Assembly (NCBI GenBank): GCA_902493375.1
Contig: CABUPH010000006.1
Span: 62,001 to 126,000, forward strand
DNA: 64,000 nt
Source of the DNA: an uncultured Collinsella sp.
Lineage (GTDB): Bacteria; Actinomycetota; Coriobacteriia; Coriobacteriales; Coriobacteriaceae
Reading direction: 5' to 3'
Part shown: positions 26,470 to 35,398 of the stretch, one piece after another
How the letters are laid out: every line of letters starts with the position of its first letter
Position numbering within the stretch: the stretch's first letter is position 1
Translations under genes and position numbers: made by a program
The notes under the pieces: generated by a model
Told to the model about the DNA's origin: nothing
What the model saw: the letters and a program-made list of their open reading frames with translations, nothing else
The model's database searches: none

Positions 26470-28476
26470 TTAGGCGAACTGGCTCAGATAGAGGTCGGCG
26501 TAGGCACCCTCGGCTGCGAGCAGCTCCTTATGCGTGCCCTGCTCGATAATGTTGCCGTGGTCCATGACCAAGATCAGGTCGGCGTCCACGATCGTCGACA
26601 GGCGATGCGCGATCACAAAGCTCGTGCGCCCGCGCATGAGCGCGTCCATGGCACGACCGATGGCAAGCTCGGTACGCGTATCCACGCTTGAGGTCGCCTC
26701 GTCCAGGATGAGAATCGCCGGGTTGTTGAGCAGCACGCGTGCGATGGTCAGCAGCTGACGCTGGCCCTGGCTGATGCTCTCGGCATCGTTGGCCACGCGC
26801 GTGTCGTAGCCCTGCGGCATGGTGCGCACAAAGAAGTCGACCTGCGCGGCGCGCGCAGCCGCCACGATCTCGTCGCGCGTCGCCTCGGGACAGCCGTAGG
26901 CGATGTTTTCGGCAATCGTGCCGTCAAACAGCCAGGCGTCCTGCAGCACCATGCCAAACTGCTGACGTAGCTCGCCGCGATCCATGCGGCTCGTATCCAC
27001 GCCGTCGAGCGTAATACGCCCGCCGTCAATCTCGTAGAAGCGCATGAGCAGGTTGATGAGCGTCGTCTTGCCTGCGCCCGTGGTTCCCACCACGGCAATC
27101 TTCTGGCCCGGCTCGGCGGTAAACGACACGTCGTGCATAAGCGGCTTGTCGGGCGAATAGCCAAAGCGCACATGCTCAAAGGCGACGCGGCCCTCAACGC
27201 GACCCGGAAGCTTGGCGGCCTCATCCGGCTGCGGATCGGCCTCCATCTCGGGCTCATCGAGCAAGTCGAACACGCGCTCCGCACTTGCCAGCGCGCTCTG
27301 CAGCGAGTTAAAGGTAAACGACAGCTGCGTCATGGGTTCGGACGCCTCGTAGATAAACTGGAAGAACGCCTGGAACACGCCGACGGTCATGTGACCGGCA
27401 ACCAGCATGCTGCAGCCCACGAGCGCAATCACGATCTGCGCCAGGCGACCAATAAAGCGAACCGCGGGTCCGACGGCGTTGATCATAAAGTCGGCCTTGG
27501 TGCTCACGCGCGCCAGCTCGCCCGAGGCCTCATGCACCTCGGAAGAGCTTTGGTGCTCGCGGTTGAATGCGCGAATCACCAAACGACCCGAATAGCCTTC
27601 CTCGACCGCGCTCGTGATTTTGGACACCCACTCCTGACGCTCGCCCGTCACATCATGCGTACGGCTCGAAACCACCTTGGTCACTAGCAGCGACAACGCC
27701 GTAAAGAACAAAAAGACGAGCGTGAGCGGCACGCTAAACACGAACATCACGCTCACGGCGCCCACCACGGTGCCGATCGACACCAGCAGCTGCAGCAGTC
27801 CGCGCTGCATACTCTCGGACATCTTGTCCAAGTCGTTGGTCGCGCGACTGACCACTTCTCCGGGGCGATGCGCGTCAAAGTAGGCGAGCGGCAGACGGTT
27901 GAGCTTTTGTGCGATGCGGTTGCGTAGGCGCAGGTTGAGGCGTTCGGCAACGCTCGACATCAAAAAGCTCTGGAGTGCGTAGAACGAGGCGGCGGCGGTC
28001 CAAATCATAAAGTAGACGAAGATGGTCTTGCCGCAGTTCTCCCAAGTGATGTTGAAGGTGGTTCCGTTGGCAAACGCCACCTGAATGTGGCCCCACAGCT
28101 CATCGATCACGCGGGCGCTATATGCCGGCGCGGCAGTGTTAAAGATGACATAGAACACAATGCTCGCGAACACGATATAGAAGCGCCAATGGTCGCCGGC
28201 AGCCTCGCTCCACAGGCGGCGCACCGTCGCCCAGGTATCACGGGGCGTCTCGTCCTCGTCTTCGTCGTCCACGTCGCGCATGCGCTCTGCCTCGGCGCGG
28301 GCACGCTCGTCCTCGGCGCGCTCGTTTTCCTCGTACAGCGCCTGGCGGCGAGCCTCGCGCGCGGCTGCAGCCTTGGCGGCGTCATCCAGCTCGGGTGCCA
28401 TGGCAGCCGTTTCCTCGACCAGTCCCGCGGTAGCGGCGTCATCAACGCCGCCTTGCTTCTTGAGCTCCTCGGTCAT
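26470..28476 (-). CDS. Second ABC exporter, catalytic-site subunit
   Basis: A 668-aa ABC exporter half with an unusual N-terminal extension of about 90 mostly Glu/Ala/Asp/Arg residues (acidic run DVDDEDEDE) before the membrane domain (about 115-390). The nucleotide-binding domain has Walker A GTTGAGKTT, signature ISQGQRQ and Walker B LILDEAT with the catalytic Glu. The ATG at 28474-28476 is preferred because AAGGAGG lies 8 nt upstream inside the previous gene; an overlapping GTG start at 28483-28485 is possible. It is the third gene of the MarR-ABC-ABC operon. Confidence 0.92.
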   Translation of the reverse strand: MTEELKKQGGVDDAATAGLVEETAAMAPELDDAAKAAAAREARRQALYEENERAEDERARAEAERMRDVDDEDEDETPRDTWATVRRLWSEAAGDHWRFYIVFASIVFYVIFNTAAPAYSARVIDELWGHIQVAFANGTTFNITWENCGKTIFVYFMIWTAAASFYALQSFLMSSVAERLNLRLRNRIAQKLNRLPLAYFDAHRPGEVVSRATNDLDKMSESMQRGLLQLLVSIGTVVGAVSVMFVFSVPLTLVFLFFTALSLLVTKVVSSRTHDVTGERQEWVSKITSAVEEGYSGRLVIRAFNREHQSSSEVHEASGELARVSTKADFMINAVGPAVRFIGRLAQIVIALVGCSMLVAGHMTVGVFQAFFQFIYEASEPMTQLSFTFNSLQSALASAERVFDLLDEPEMEADPQPDEAAKLPGRVEGRVAFEHVRFGYSPDKPLMHDVSFTAEPGQKIAVVGTTGAGKTTLINLLMRFYEIDGGRITLDGVDTSRMDRGELRQQFGMVLQDAWLFDGTIAENIAYGCPEATRDEIVAAARAAQVDFFVRTMPQGYDTRVANDAESISQGQRQLLTIARVLLNNPAILILDEATSSVDTRTELAIGRAMDALMRGRTSFVIAHRLSTIVDADLILVMDHGNIIEQGTHKELLAAEGAYADLYLSQFA

Positions 28477-28477
28477 G

Positions 28478-30214
28478 CTACTCACCTCCCTTCATTTGCG
28501 ATTCCGCGATGGCGCAATACACCTCGCAGGTTTCCATAAGCTCGTCATGCGTGCCCAGGCCCACGACCTCGCCATCCTTGAGCACGACAATCTGGTCGGC
28601 GTGCAGAATCGTCGAGATGCGCTGCGCGATGATGAGCACCGCGGCGTCGCGCGTCTCGTCTTGCAACGCATGGCGCAGGGCCGCATCGGTCTTAAAGTCC
28701 AGGGCCGAAAAGCTATCGTCGAAGATATATAGATCGGCATGCTTCATGAGCGCGCGGGCGATGGCCAGACGTTGGCGCTGGCCGCCCGAAAAGTTCGTGC
28801 CGCCCTGCGCCACCGGGGTATCGAGCCCCTGCGGCTGATCGAGCACAAAGGTGCTCTGGGCAACCTGCAGCGCATGAAGCATGTCCGCCTCGGTCGCGTC
28901 CTCGTTGCCAAAGCGCAGATTACTTGCCACGGTGCCCGAGAACAGCCATGCTTTTTGCGGCACATAGGCAATGCGCCCGCGAATCTCGCCTTGCGAAAGC
29001 TCGCGCAGGTCGACGCCGTCCAGGCGAATGGCGCCCTTGGTGGCATCGTGGAAGCGCAGCAGAAGCTTGGCCACCGTCGACTTGCCCGAACCCGTCGAGC
29101 CGACGATTGCGGTCGTCTGACCGCGACGACAAGTAAAGTTCAAATTGCACAGCGTGTCCTCGTCGGCGTCGTCAAAGCGAAACGACATATGATCGAACAC
29201 GGCGACCGCATCGGCCCCGTCCTTTGAGTCGGACGCGGCCGCATCAAGCGTGCGCTCGCCATCGACGATGCTCGGCTCAATCTCCAACACCTGCTGCGCA
29301 CGGTTCAGGCACGCGGCAGCACGCGGAAGCGTCAGCACCACCATCTGGGCCATCATCACAAAGAACAGGATCAGAATTGCATACTCCAGCACCGCCGAGA
29401 TACTCGCAATCTGCATGGCGTGGGCGCCTACGCGGTTGCCGCCCACCCACAGCACCGCCACCTCGGCGATGTTCATCAAAAAGAAGCTTGAGCTGTCGAG
29501 GCCCACAAACAGGTGGTTAACCTTGATGGCGTTGGCTGCGTAATCGCTAAATACCTCGTCCAGGCGCTGCTCCTCGTGGCGCTCCTTATTGAAAGCACGG
29601 ATGACGCGCACGCCCACGATGTTTTCGCGCAGCACCACGTTCATGCGGTCGATAAAGCTCTGCAAGCGCATAAAGATCGGAGCCGCGTTGGCAACCGTAA
29701 AGACCGCCGTCACCAGCACAATTGCAACGACTACGCCCAGAAGCGTGCCCATGGCAGGATCGATAAACCAAGCGAAGATGATGCCCGCCACCGCCAGGAA
29801 CGGCACCGGCAGCACCAGCTGAATCGTCTGCAGAATCGCCTGCTGAATCACGTTGATGTCGTTGAGCGAGCGCGTGATCATCGATCCGGTGCCAAAGCGC
29901 TCAAAATCGCTGGCAGACAGCTCGAGTGACTTGTCGTAGACGGCGTTGCGGATGTCACAGGCCACGTTGGCCGCCAGGCGGGCCGAAAGATAGCAGCCCA
30001 GCACCGCGCCACCGCTGGCCATGCCGGTCGCGATAAGCATGTACAGGCCGTTGCGCAGGATGTAGTCGACATCACCCGTCGTGATGCCGGTATTGACCAT
30101 ATTCGCCAACATCGTAGGCACCAGCAGCGTGCCGACGTTATCTATCAGCAGCACAAACAGTGTCACCGCAATCAGCCCGCGATACGGCCTCATAAACCTC
30201 ATTAAGAGTCGCAC
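28478..30214 (-). CDS. Second ABC exporter, degenerate-site subunit
   Basis: A 578-aa ABC half with six membrane segments and a nucleotide-binding domain: Walker A GSTGSGKST, signature FSGGQRQR, Walker B YIFDDSFS, with Asp in place of the catalytic Glu. Together with the next gene it should make an asymmetric heterodimeric exporter like the pair at 13758-17462. The start is the GTG at 30212-30214, which overlaps the end of the MarR gene by 13 nt; ATGs at 30202 and 30193 are alternatives. The MarR-first operon points to induction by a toxic or signalling ligand that is then exported. Confidence 0.9.
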   Translation of the reverse strand: MRLLMRFMRPYRGLIAVTLFVLLIDNVGTLLVPTMLANMVNTGITTGDVDYILRNGLYMLIATGMASGGAVLGCYLSARLAANVACDIRNAVYDKSLELSASDFERFGTGSMITRSLNDINVIQQAILQTIQLVLPVPFLAVAGIIFAWFIDPAMGTLLGVVVAIVLVTAVFTVANAAPIFMRLQSFIDRMNVVLRENIVGVRVIRAFNKERHEEQRLDEVFSDYAANAIKVNHLFVGLDSSSFFLMNIAEVAVLWVGGNRVGAHAMQIASISAVLEYAILILFFVMMAQMVVLTLPRAAACLNRAQQVLEIEPSIVDGERTLDAAASDSKDGADAVAVFDHMSFRFDDADEDTLCNLNFTCRRGQTTAIVGSTGSGKSTVAKLLLRFHDATKGAIRLDGVDLRELSQGEIRGRIAYVPQKAWLFSGTVASNLRFGNEDATEADMLHALQVAQSTFVLDQPQGLDTPVAQGGTNFSGGQRQRLAIARALMKHADLYIFDDSFSALDFKTDAALRHALQDETRDAAVLIIAQRISTILHADQIVVLKDGEVVGLGTHDELMETCEVYCAIAESQMKGGE

Positions 30215-30714
30215 GTCTCCCCCTCTTCTTGTTTTTCCACTTGGCTCTCGGCGGCCATCTGCTGTTTAAACGCCTCGCACTCCTCGTTGAGCACGTGGGA
30301 AAACTTGCCGACCAGGCGCATAATCTCACGCTGTTCCCAGGGCTCGAGCGCGCCAAAGGCACGCTGCTCGGCTTTAACCGCCGGCAACGCATAGTGCTCG
30401 GCGAACCGCCGGCCCTCATCGGTCAAACAAACGACCTTATTCTTGCGGCTGCCTTCGGCAAATTCCAGCGTCGCGAGCCCTCGCGCCGTCAGGGTTTTAA
30501 TTGCCGAGTTAATGGTCTGCTTGCTATAGAACCATTCGCTCGTGAGTTGGCTCACGGCAACGTCTTCGTCCGCCGTGCTGATATCGACGAGCATCCAATA
30601 GGCGCAATCCGAAAGGCCGCAGGCACGCGCGAACTCTGAATAAATACGGTCGAGCCCGTTGAGCATTCGGTCAAAATCGACCGACGTAACCGCGCTATCC
30701 ATCTCTCCCACCAT
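30202..30714 (-). CDS. MarR-family transcriptional regulator
   Basis: A 170-aa winged-helix regulator of the MarR type. The DNA-binding core is VSQLTSEWFYSKQTINSAIK followed by the wing GLATLEFAEGSRKNKVVCLTDEG. Dimer helices lie at both ends. Two ATGs are possible, at 30712-30714 and 30700-30702; the second has GGTGGGAGAG immediately upstream. It is the first gene of the operon and overlaps the ABC gene. Two near-identical operator-like repeats lie just upstream (30719-30769), which suggests autorepression together with the exporter genes. Confidence 0.92.
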   Translation of the reverse strand: MVGEMDSAVTSVDFDRMLNGLDRIYSEFARACGLSDCAYWMLVDISTADEDVAVSQLTSEWFYSKQTINSAIKTLTARGLATLEFAEGSRKNKVVCLTDEGRRFAEHYALPAVKAEQRAFGALEPWEQREIMRLVGKFSHVLNEECEAFKQQMAAESQVEKQEEGETCDS

Positions 30715-30718
30715 TCGA

Positions 30719-30769
30719 TAGTCCGAATTTTGACTAATTGAAGTTTCAGATTAGTCCGAGTTTTGACTA
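30719..30769. promoter_or_regulatory. Tandem operator-like repeats upstream of marR
   Basis: TAGTCCGAATTTTGACTA (30719-30736) and TAGTCCGAGTTTTGACTA (30752-30769) differ at one base, are centred 33 bp (three helical turns) apart, and each has inverted ends TAGTC/GACTA. The inner half-sites also form GACTAAT...ATTAGTC. Position directly before the MarR start fits MarR binding. Confidence 0.75.
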
Positions 30770-30816
30770 TCGTCAAGGGCTTCGTTCGCAGCGCACAGGC
30801 TATACAACATATCGAC

Positions 30817-30853
30817 AAAAAAGACCGCCGGCGCGGGGGCAGCGCCGGCGGTC
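30817..30853 (-). terminator. Terminator of the 96-aa gene
   Basis: GACCGCCGGCGC pairs perfectly with GCGCCGGCGGTC (7-nt loop), followed on the minus strand by TTTTTT. Confidence 0.95.
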
Positions 30854-30878
30854 ATGAGAGGAAATCGATTATTTGCTG

Positions 30879-31169
30879 CTAGGCGGCGACGGCCTCATAG
30901 ACCGTAGCGCCCGAGAAGCTGTCATGCAGGCTCTTGCCGGCAATCCACGGCAGCTCGACGACCTCGCAGACCGTGTTGACCAGCTCGGAGCAGTCAGTAA
31001 AGTGGCCCTTGTCGTTGAGGGCCTCGCAATCCTGAACGCGCCAATAGCCATCGGTGTGTGTGATGTAGTACTCGTGATCGTTGATCGACACGAAAGCGCG
31101 CGTCTTGGAACGCAGCAGCTTCAGAAATCCTTCGAAATCGGTCTCGACGACATCTCCAGCCTGGAACAT
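30879..31169 (-). CDS. Hypothetical 96-aa cytosolic protein
   Basis: A 96-aa protein not assigned to a family. It has an ordered-looking sequence with alternating beta-type stretches (TRAFVSINDHEYYITHTDGYWRVQDC), two further Cys residues, and no signal peptide or membrane segment. AGGAGGT lies 6 nt before the ATG at 31167-31169 and a perfect terminator follows, so it is very probably expressed. The frame extends upstream to 31205 without support. It is monocistronic, between the MarR operon and a nitroreductase gene. Confidence 0.8.
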   Translation of the reverse strand: MFQAGDVVETDFEGFLKLLRSKTRAFVSINDHEYYITHTDGYWRVQDCEALNDKGHFTDCSELVNTVCEVVELPWIAGKSLHDSFSGATVYEAVAA

Positions 31170-31463
31170 GATGTTACCTCCTGGCCCGGCGCCACCACGG
31201 CGCATTGATAAACGTTGGTACTCCTTTAGTAAAACCTTTATCAGAGGTTATGCGTTCGTCATTTAGGCAAGTGGTAAAAAACCGCAGGGTAGACGGGATA
31301 AAACGTTTAACCATCCCATTGGTTTGTCACATTCTGAAGGTACTTTTATGCAAACCTACTTTGCCAATTGGAATCTATCCTTTTGGCCGGGCAATTGACC
31401 GTCTATCGTTTGAGCCCGACGGGTATGAACGGGGCATCTGCAACGCCACCGCAAGGAGACACC

Positions 31464-31985
31464 ATGGAGACTATCGAAGCACTCATTCACCGCCGCAGCT
31501 GCCGCAAATACAGCAATCGTCCCGTCGAGGCTGAAAAGCTTGCACGTATTATCGAAGCCGGCCAATATGCACCGAGCGGCATGGGCCGCCAGCCGGTGAC
31601 GTTTGTCGCCGTCACCGACCCCGCGACCGTCGAGCGTCTCTCACAGCTCAACGCCCAGGTCATGGACAGCAACAGCGACCCCTTCTATGGCGCCAAGACC
31701 GTTGTGGCGGTGCTGGTTGACCGCAGCGTGCCCACACATCTGGAAGACGGCTCGCTCGCCATGGGCAACTTGCTCAACGCCGCCTATGCACTGGGTGTCG
31801 ATTCGTGCTGGATTCACCGCGCGCATGAGGTCTTTGACTCGCCCGAGGGCCTGGAGCTGCTGGCCAGCTGGGGCCTGCCCGCCGACGGCAGCCTGCGCGG
31901 TGTCGGTAACTGCATTCTTGGCTACGCCGAGGACACGCTACCCGAGGCAAAGCCGCGCCGCGACAACATCATCTACGTAAGGTAA
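31464..31985 (+). CDS. Nitroreductase-family protein (short form)
   Basis: A 173-aa FMN oxidoreductase. RRSCRKYSNRPVE and GQYAPSGMGRQPVTFVAV are the N-terminal FMN-binding motifs, and NLLNAAYALGVDSCWIHRA is the central helix of the family. The start ATG at 31464 follows AAGGAG at 7 nt; the earlier in-frame ATG at 31368 lies in leader DNA. The protein is shorter than the nitroreductase at 9330 and has a different C-terminus (GVGNCILGY). Substrate unknown. Confidence 0.9.
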   Translation: METIEALIHRRSCRKYSNRPVEAEKLARIIEAGQYAPSGMGRQPVTFVAVTDPATVERLSQLNAQVMDSNSDPFYGAKTVVAVLVDRSVPTHLEDGSLAMGNLLNAAYALGVDSCWIHRAHEVFDSPEGLELLASWGLPADGSLRGVGNCILGYAEDTLPEAKPRRDNIIYVR

Positions 31986-32007
31986 CCCAGGAGCGTCAGC
32001 GGGGGTG

Positions 32008-32041
32008 GCTAATTTGGGACGGGGCTATTTTAGCTGCCCCA
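32008..32041. repeat. Fragment of the GGGACGGGG repeat
   Basis: GGCTAATTTGGGACGGGGCT (32008-32027) copies the left flank and arm of the element at 19204. The long second arm is missing; a short GGGGC/GCCCC stem remains and could end transcription between the two convergent genes. Confidence 0.6.
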
Positions 32042-32049
32042 CTCGCAAC

Positions 32050-32625
32050 TTATCCCGCCGATGGAGTTGTTGCCGTTTCATTTGCTTGGGCCGTTTCGGC
32101 GTCGTCGCCTTGCTTGTCTTCGTCCTTTTGAGCATCGGCGATGGTGGAGGCCGCCGCAACGATGCCGCGCTGGGGTGCGACGCCCGTCTGGGTCTGAGCG
32201 CCCTCGACAACTTCTGTGCCTGCATGCGCGAGCTCGGGCGATTTAAACACTGCATCCAAGTTGGCGCCACCGCCGGCGTAGCCAAGCGCAGCGAGTGCGA
32301 TGACGATCACTGCAACGACGACCGCGATCGGAACATAACGGTGCCAACCAGCCGGATTGAGTCCGCTGCGGCGAGCCGCCCCGCGGCTAATATAACCGAG
32401 CGTTCCGTCGTGCTTGAGCTTTGAGCCCACCACGCGTTTGCGGCCCCACAGTGAGGACTCTGCCTGCATTGCCAAGCGGGCGCTTGCCGAAGGATACCCG
32501 TATTTAGCGCGCTTGAACGAGCCATCAAACCCCGAGGCGTGTTTACCCCACGTCACCGATGTCGTGCGTCGGTTGACCGGCGCGGCACTCCGCCTTCTGC
32601 GGCTCGGTTTTGAAGTCTCAGCCAT
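32050..32625 (-). CDS. Hypothetical single-pass membrane protein
   Basis: A 191-aa protein with a basic, Ser/Arg-rich cytosolic N-terminal half (SRRRRSAAPVNRR), one membrane segment near residue 100-120 (VPIAVVVAVIVIALAALGYAG) and an outer tail rich in Ala, Glu, Gln and Thr. No family was recognised. ATG at 32623-32625 was chosen with GAGGG about 5 nt upstream; the longer frame to 32679 is possible. It converges with the nitroreductase gene. Confidence 0.65.
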   Translation of the reverse strand: MAETSKPSRRRRSAAPVNRRTTSVTWGKHASGFDGSFKRAKYGYPSASARLAMQAESSLWGRKRVVGSKLKHDGTLGYISRGAARRSGLNPAGWHRYVPIAVVVAVIVIALAALGYAGGGANLDAVFKSPELAHAGTEVVEGAQTQTGVAPQRGIVAAASTIADAQKDEDKQGDDAETAQANETATTPSAG

Positions 32626-32709
32626 ATGCCCTCGCACGCCGTAACCAAATCGAAACAATAACGCTTTGGACTGTAGCACACGCGTCGCGCGCGGTCACGG
32701 GCGCCTCGC

Positions 32710-33927
32710 TCAACGGTCATCGTCCTTCAGCAAGCGCCACAGCGTTGTACGGCTTATGCCCAGCACCTCCGCCGCACGGGTTCGGTTGCCGTGGAGATGG
32801 TCTACAACCAGATGCGCGATATCTCGCTCGGTATCGGCCAACGGTCGCAGGATATACAGGTCACTTTCGAGTGTCGGGGCACCAAAGGTTGCGGTCTTAA
32901 TCACGTCCTCTTGGGCGAGCACTTCCTCCGCCGCAGCGCGGTCCACCGTGCCCGCCCCCACCAATATATACAGTCGTTCCGAGACCTCGCGGAGCTGCAG
33001 ATAATTGCGCGGCCAGCGGTAAGCATCGAGTGTCTTCGTCGCCGCGGCAGACAGCGTGGGCGCTGCCGTCCCAAATGCATCAGCGAGATATTCCAAATAG
33101 CGCGCAACCTTCGTCGACGCGGCCCCCTGCTCGGCGATTGCCGGCGCCACGCTCACCGCACAGGCGAAGCGCTCGGTCACAAAGGCGGCTTGATCACTTT
33201 CGCCGCCGCCCGGCATGTCATTCGCCGTCAGCACCACATGGCAGCGCGTCGCCAACGCGGTGTCGGCCATCGTGGAGACCAGCTCGCGGAGGCGCTGGGG
33301 GCCAACTGCGTTCCAGCCCTCAATGCAAAGGGTCAGCCCCGTTTGGAACAGCGGCGATTCGGAGCTTTTGAGCACATGGCGCCAACCGCGATCGGTGAGT
33401 TCATCGAGCGCGACGGAAACAAAGGGCTGATCGGCAAAAGGACCGTCCAGATAGAGGCGCTTGGCGATCTCGACCTGACCCGCTCCCAGCTCGCCCTCGA
33501 GCATAAGGGGCACGCCGCGCGCGTAACTCTCTGCAACCGGCGCAGCCACCGAGGCCGCCCCCTCAACGATGCCGTACGCGCTCGATTCGTAGCGGGCCTC
33601 AACTTCATCGGCGTTGAGCCACTCGATGCCCGCATGCGCCGCAGCGCCGCGCACCTCGCGGACCACGACGACCCAAAGGCCCCCGCCCTCTTTGTCGGTG
33701 GGGCGAACGGTCAGGCTCAGGCGCGTACCCGCACGCCCCATAACCAGACGCGCGCCGTCTCCTATACGGTCGAGACGCTCAGCGACAAAAGCCGCCACAT
33801 CCCGCTCAAGTGCCGCGTCATTCATGGTCGAGATCGCGACGTCCCCACGCGCATCGATTGCCAATGCCGAGGCCCCGGCAGCAGCCAGGGCCTCGGTCAA
33901 GATATTCAGCTTGGCATCGCTATCCAT
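32710..33927 (-). CDS. Fis-type regulator with degenerate AAA+ (sigma-54-activator-like) domain
   Basis: A 405-aa regulator built like a sigma-54 activator but missing its key residues. The central region (about 125-335) keeps the overall pattern, including YRWPRNYLQLREVSERL where activators have Y-WPGN-REL. Walker A has decayed to EGELGAGQ without Lys-Thr/Ser, and no GAFTGA loop is visible. The C-terminal Fis-type helix-turn-helix is intact (NRTRAAEVLGISRTTLWRLL). The N-terminal 120 residues look like a small sensory domain. ATG at 33925-33927 follows AGGGG at 8 nt. It probably acts as a plain DNA-binding regulator without ATP-driven melting; target unknown. Confidence 0.8.
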   Translation of the reverse strand: MDSDAKLNILTEALAAAGASALAIDARGDVAISTMNDAALERDVAAFVAERLDRIGDGARLVMGRAGTRLSLTVRPTDKEGGGLWVVVVREVRGAAAHAGIEWLNADEVEARYESSAYGIVEGAASVAAPVAESYARGVPLMLEGELGAGQVEIAKRLYLDGPFADQPFVSVALDELTDRGWRHVLKSSESPLFQTGLTLCIEGWNAVGPQRLRELVSTMADTALATRCHVVLTANDMPGGGESDQAAFVTERFACAVSVAPAIAEQGAASTKVARYLEYLADAFGTAAPTLSAAATKTLDAYRWPRNYLQLREVSERLYILVGAGTVDRAAAEEVLAQEDVIKTATFGAPTLESDLYILRPLADTERDIAHLVVDHLHGNRTRAAEVLGISRTTLWRLLKDDDR

Positions 33928-34200
33928 GATTTGCCCCTGTCCGCAGCGACGTGCAACCGCCGCCGGTCGCACGACCGAGTGTTTCAAAATTGAACGATAT
34001 TGCTCACCAAACACTATAGGGCAGAAAGCGCCGTCCTGCGAGTATAGGTGTTGCCCCGCATCGCCATCCTGGCGGGGCGATAAGAGCTCTTCGGGACTTA
34101 TAAACCTGCGGACAAGCCATACCCGCAAGAGCTCCTATCGCTCCACCGCAGGCTTGCGCTCACCAGCAACCAGCACGCAGCACGCAAACAAGCTATTTCT

Positions 34201-35235
34201 CTACCAGATTCCCAGCACGTGCTGCATTCCCAAACTCATGCACGCAATGCCAATCCAGCAGCAAAAGCCCAATGCGATGGGCTTGCCGCCCTTTTTGACC
34301 AGCTCGACGATATCGGTATTAAAGCCAATAGCCGCCATGGCCATCACAATAAAGAACTTCGACAGCTCCTTGATGGGCGCCGTAATGAACGCGGGAAGCT
34401 GAAGCACCGTGGTGATTACGCTCGCCAGCACAAAGAACAGCACAAACATGGGAAACGCGCGTTTAAGCGAGAACGTGCTTTTGGCGTCGCCGCCGGCCTT
34501 GCGTGCCAGATGCATCTGCCAGCATGCGAGAACCAACGTAATGGGAATAATGGCCAGCGTCCTAGTGAGCTTGACCACCGTGGCGCTCTCGAGCACATTG
34601 GCGCCGGGATGCATACTGTCCCAGGCGCTCGCCGCAGCCGTTACGGACGAGGTGTCGTTGATGGCGGTGCCGGCAAACAGGCCAAAGCCCTCGTTGGTCA
34701 GACCGAGCATGCCGCCGAGCGTTGGAAACACGAGCGCCGCGATAACGTTAAACAGGAAGATGACCGAAATAGCCTGGGCAATCTCGCGATCGTCGGCATC
34801 GATGACGGGTGCGGTCGCGGCGATGGCAGAACCGCCGCAAATCGACGAACCCACACCCACAAGCGTCGCGATCTTGCTCGGCACGTTCATGACGCGGCAG
34901 AGCACAAAGGCGATGACAAGCGAGGTCGAGATTGTCGCCACGATAATGGGCAGCGACTGGGCGCCCTTGGACAGGATCTGGGAGAGGTTCATACCAAAGC
35001 CAAGCAGGATAACCGCGTACTGCAAGACTTTTTTGGACGTATAGGTAACGCCGGCGGCGAGCTGTTCGCGACGATTCTTGGGAAAGACGAGCGCCAGGAC
35101 CATGCCAAAGAGGATGGCAAATACCGGACCGCCGACCACCTCAATCTGTTTGCCGAGCAACGTCGCGGGGATAGCGATGATCAGGCAGAACAAGACGCCC
35201 TTCCAGCGCTCGCGTACGATATTTGCCAGTTGCAT
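34201..35235 (-). CDS. YeiH-family putative sulfate/anion exporter
   Basis: A 344-aa membrane protein of the UPF0324/YeiH family with about ten membrane segments. Typical stretches are FAILFGMVLALVFP, LLGFGMNLSQIL, GVGSSICGGSAIAATAPVI and GTAINDTSSVTAAASAW. Members are annotated as putative sulfate exporters; the E. coli gene responds to LysR-type YeiE. Here a GntR-type regulator is divergently encoded 163 bp away, a likely controller. GAAGGAAT lies 7 nt before the ATG at 35233-35235. Confidence 0.9.
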   Translation of the reverse strand: MQLANIVRERWKGVLFCLIIAIPATLLGKQIEVVGGPVFAILFGMVLALVFPKNRREQLAAGVTYTSKKVLQYAVILLGFGMNLSQILSKGAQSLPIIVATISTSLVIAFVLCRVMNVPSKIATLVGVGSSICGGSAIAATAPVIDADDREIAQAISVIFLFNVIAALVFPTLGGMLGLTNEGFGLFAGTAINDTSSVTAAASAWDSMHPGANVLESATVVKLTRTLAIIPITLVLACWQMHLARKAGGDAKSTFSLKRAFPMFVLFFVLASVITTVLQLPAFITAPIKELSKFFIVMAMAAIGFNTDIVELVKKGGKPIALGFCCWIGIACMSLGMQHVLGIW

Positions 35236-35398
35236 ATGGGATTCCTTCTTTCTATTTCACGTTTGCGACGGCTTATGATACGGCAACATTGAGCGCAGCC
35301 TTGCGCAAACACAGACTAAGATGCCGCAATAGTTCTCAGGCAACAGCCGAATTACCCACCGCGGAGAGCTGATTCGCGGCATAATTAACAACTGACAT

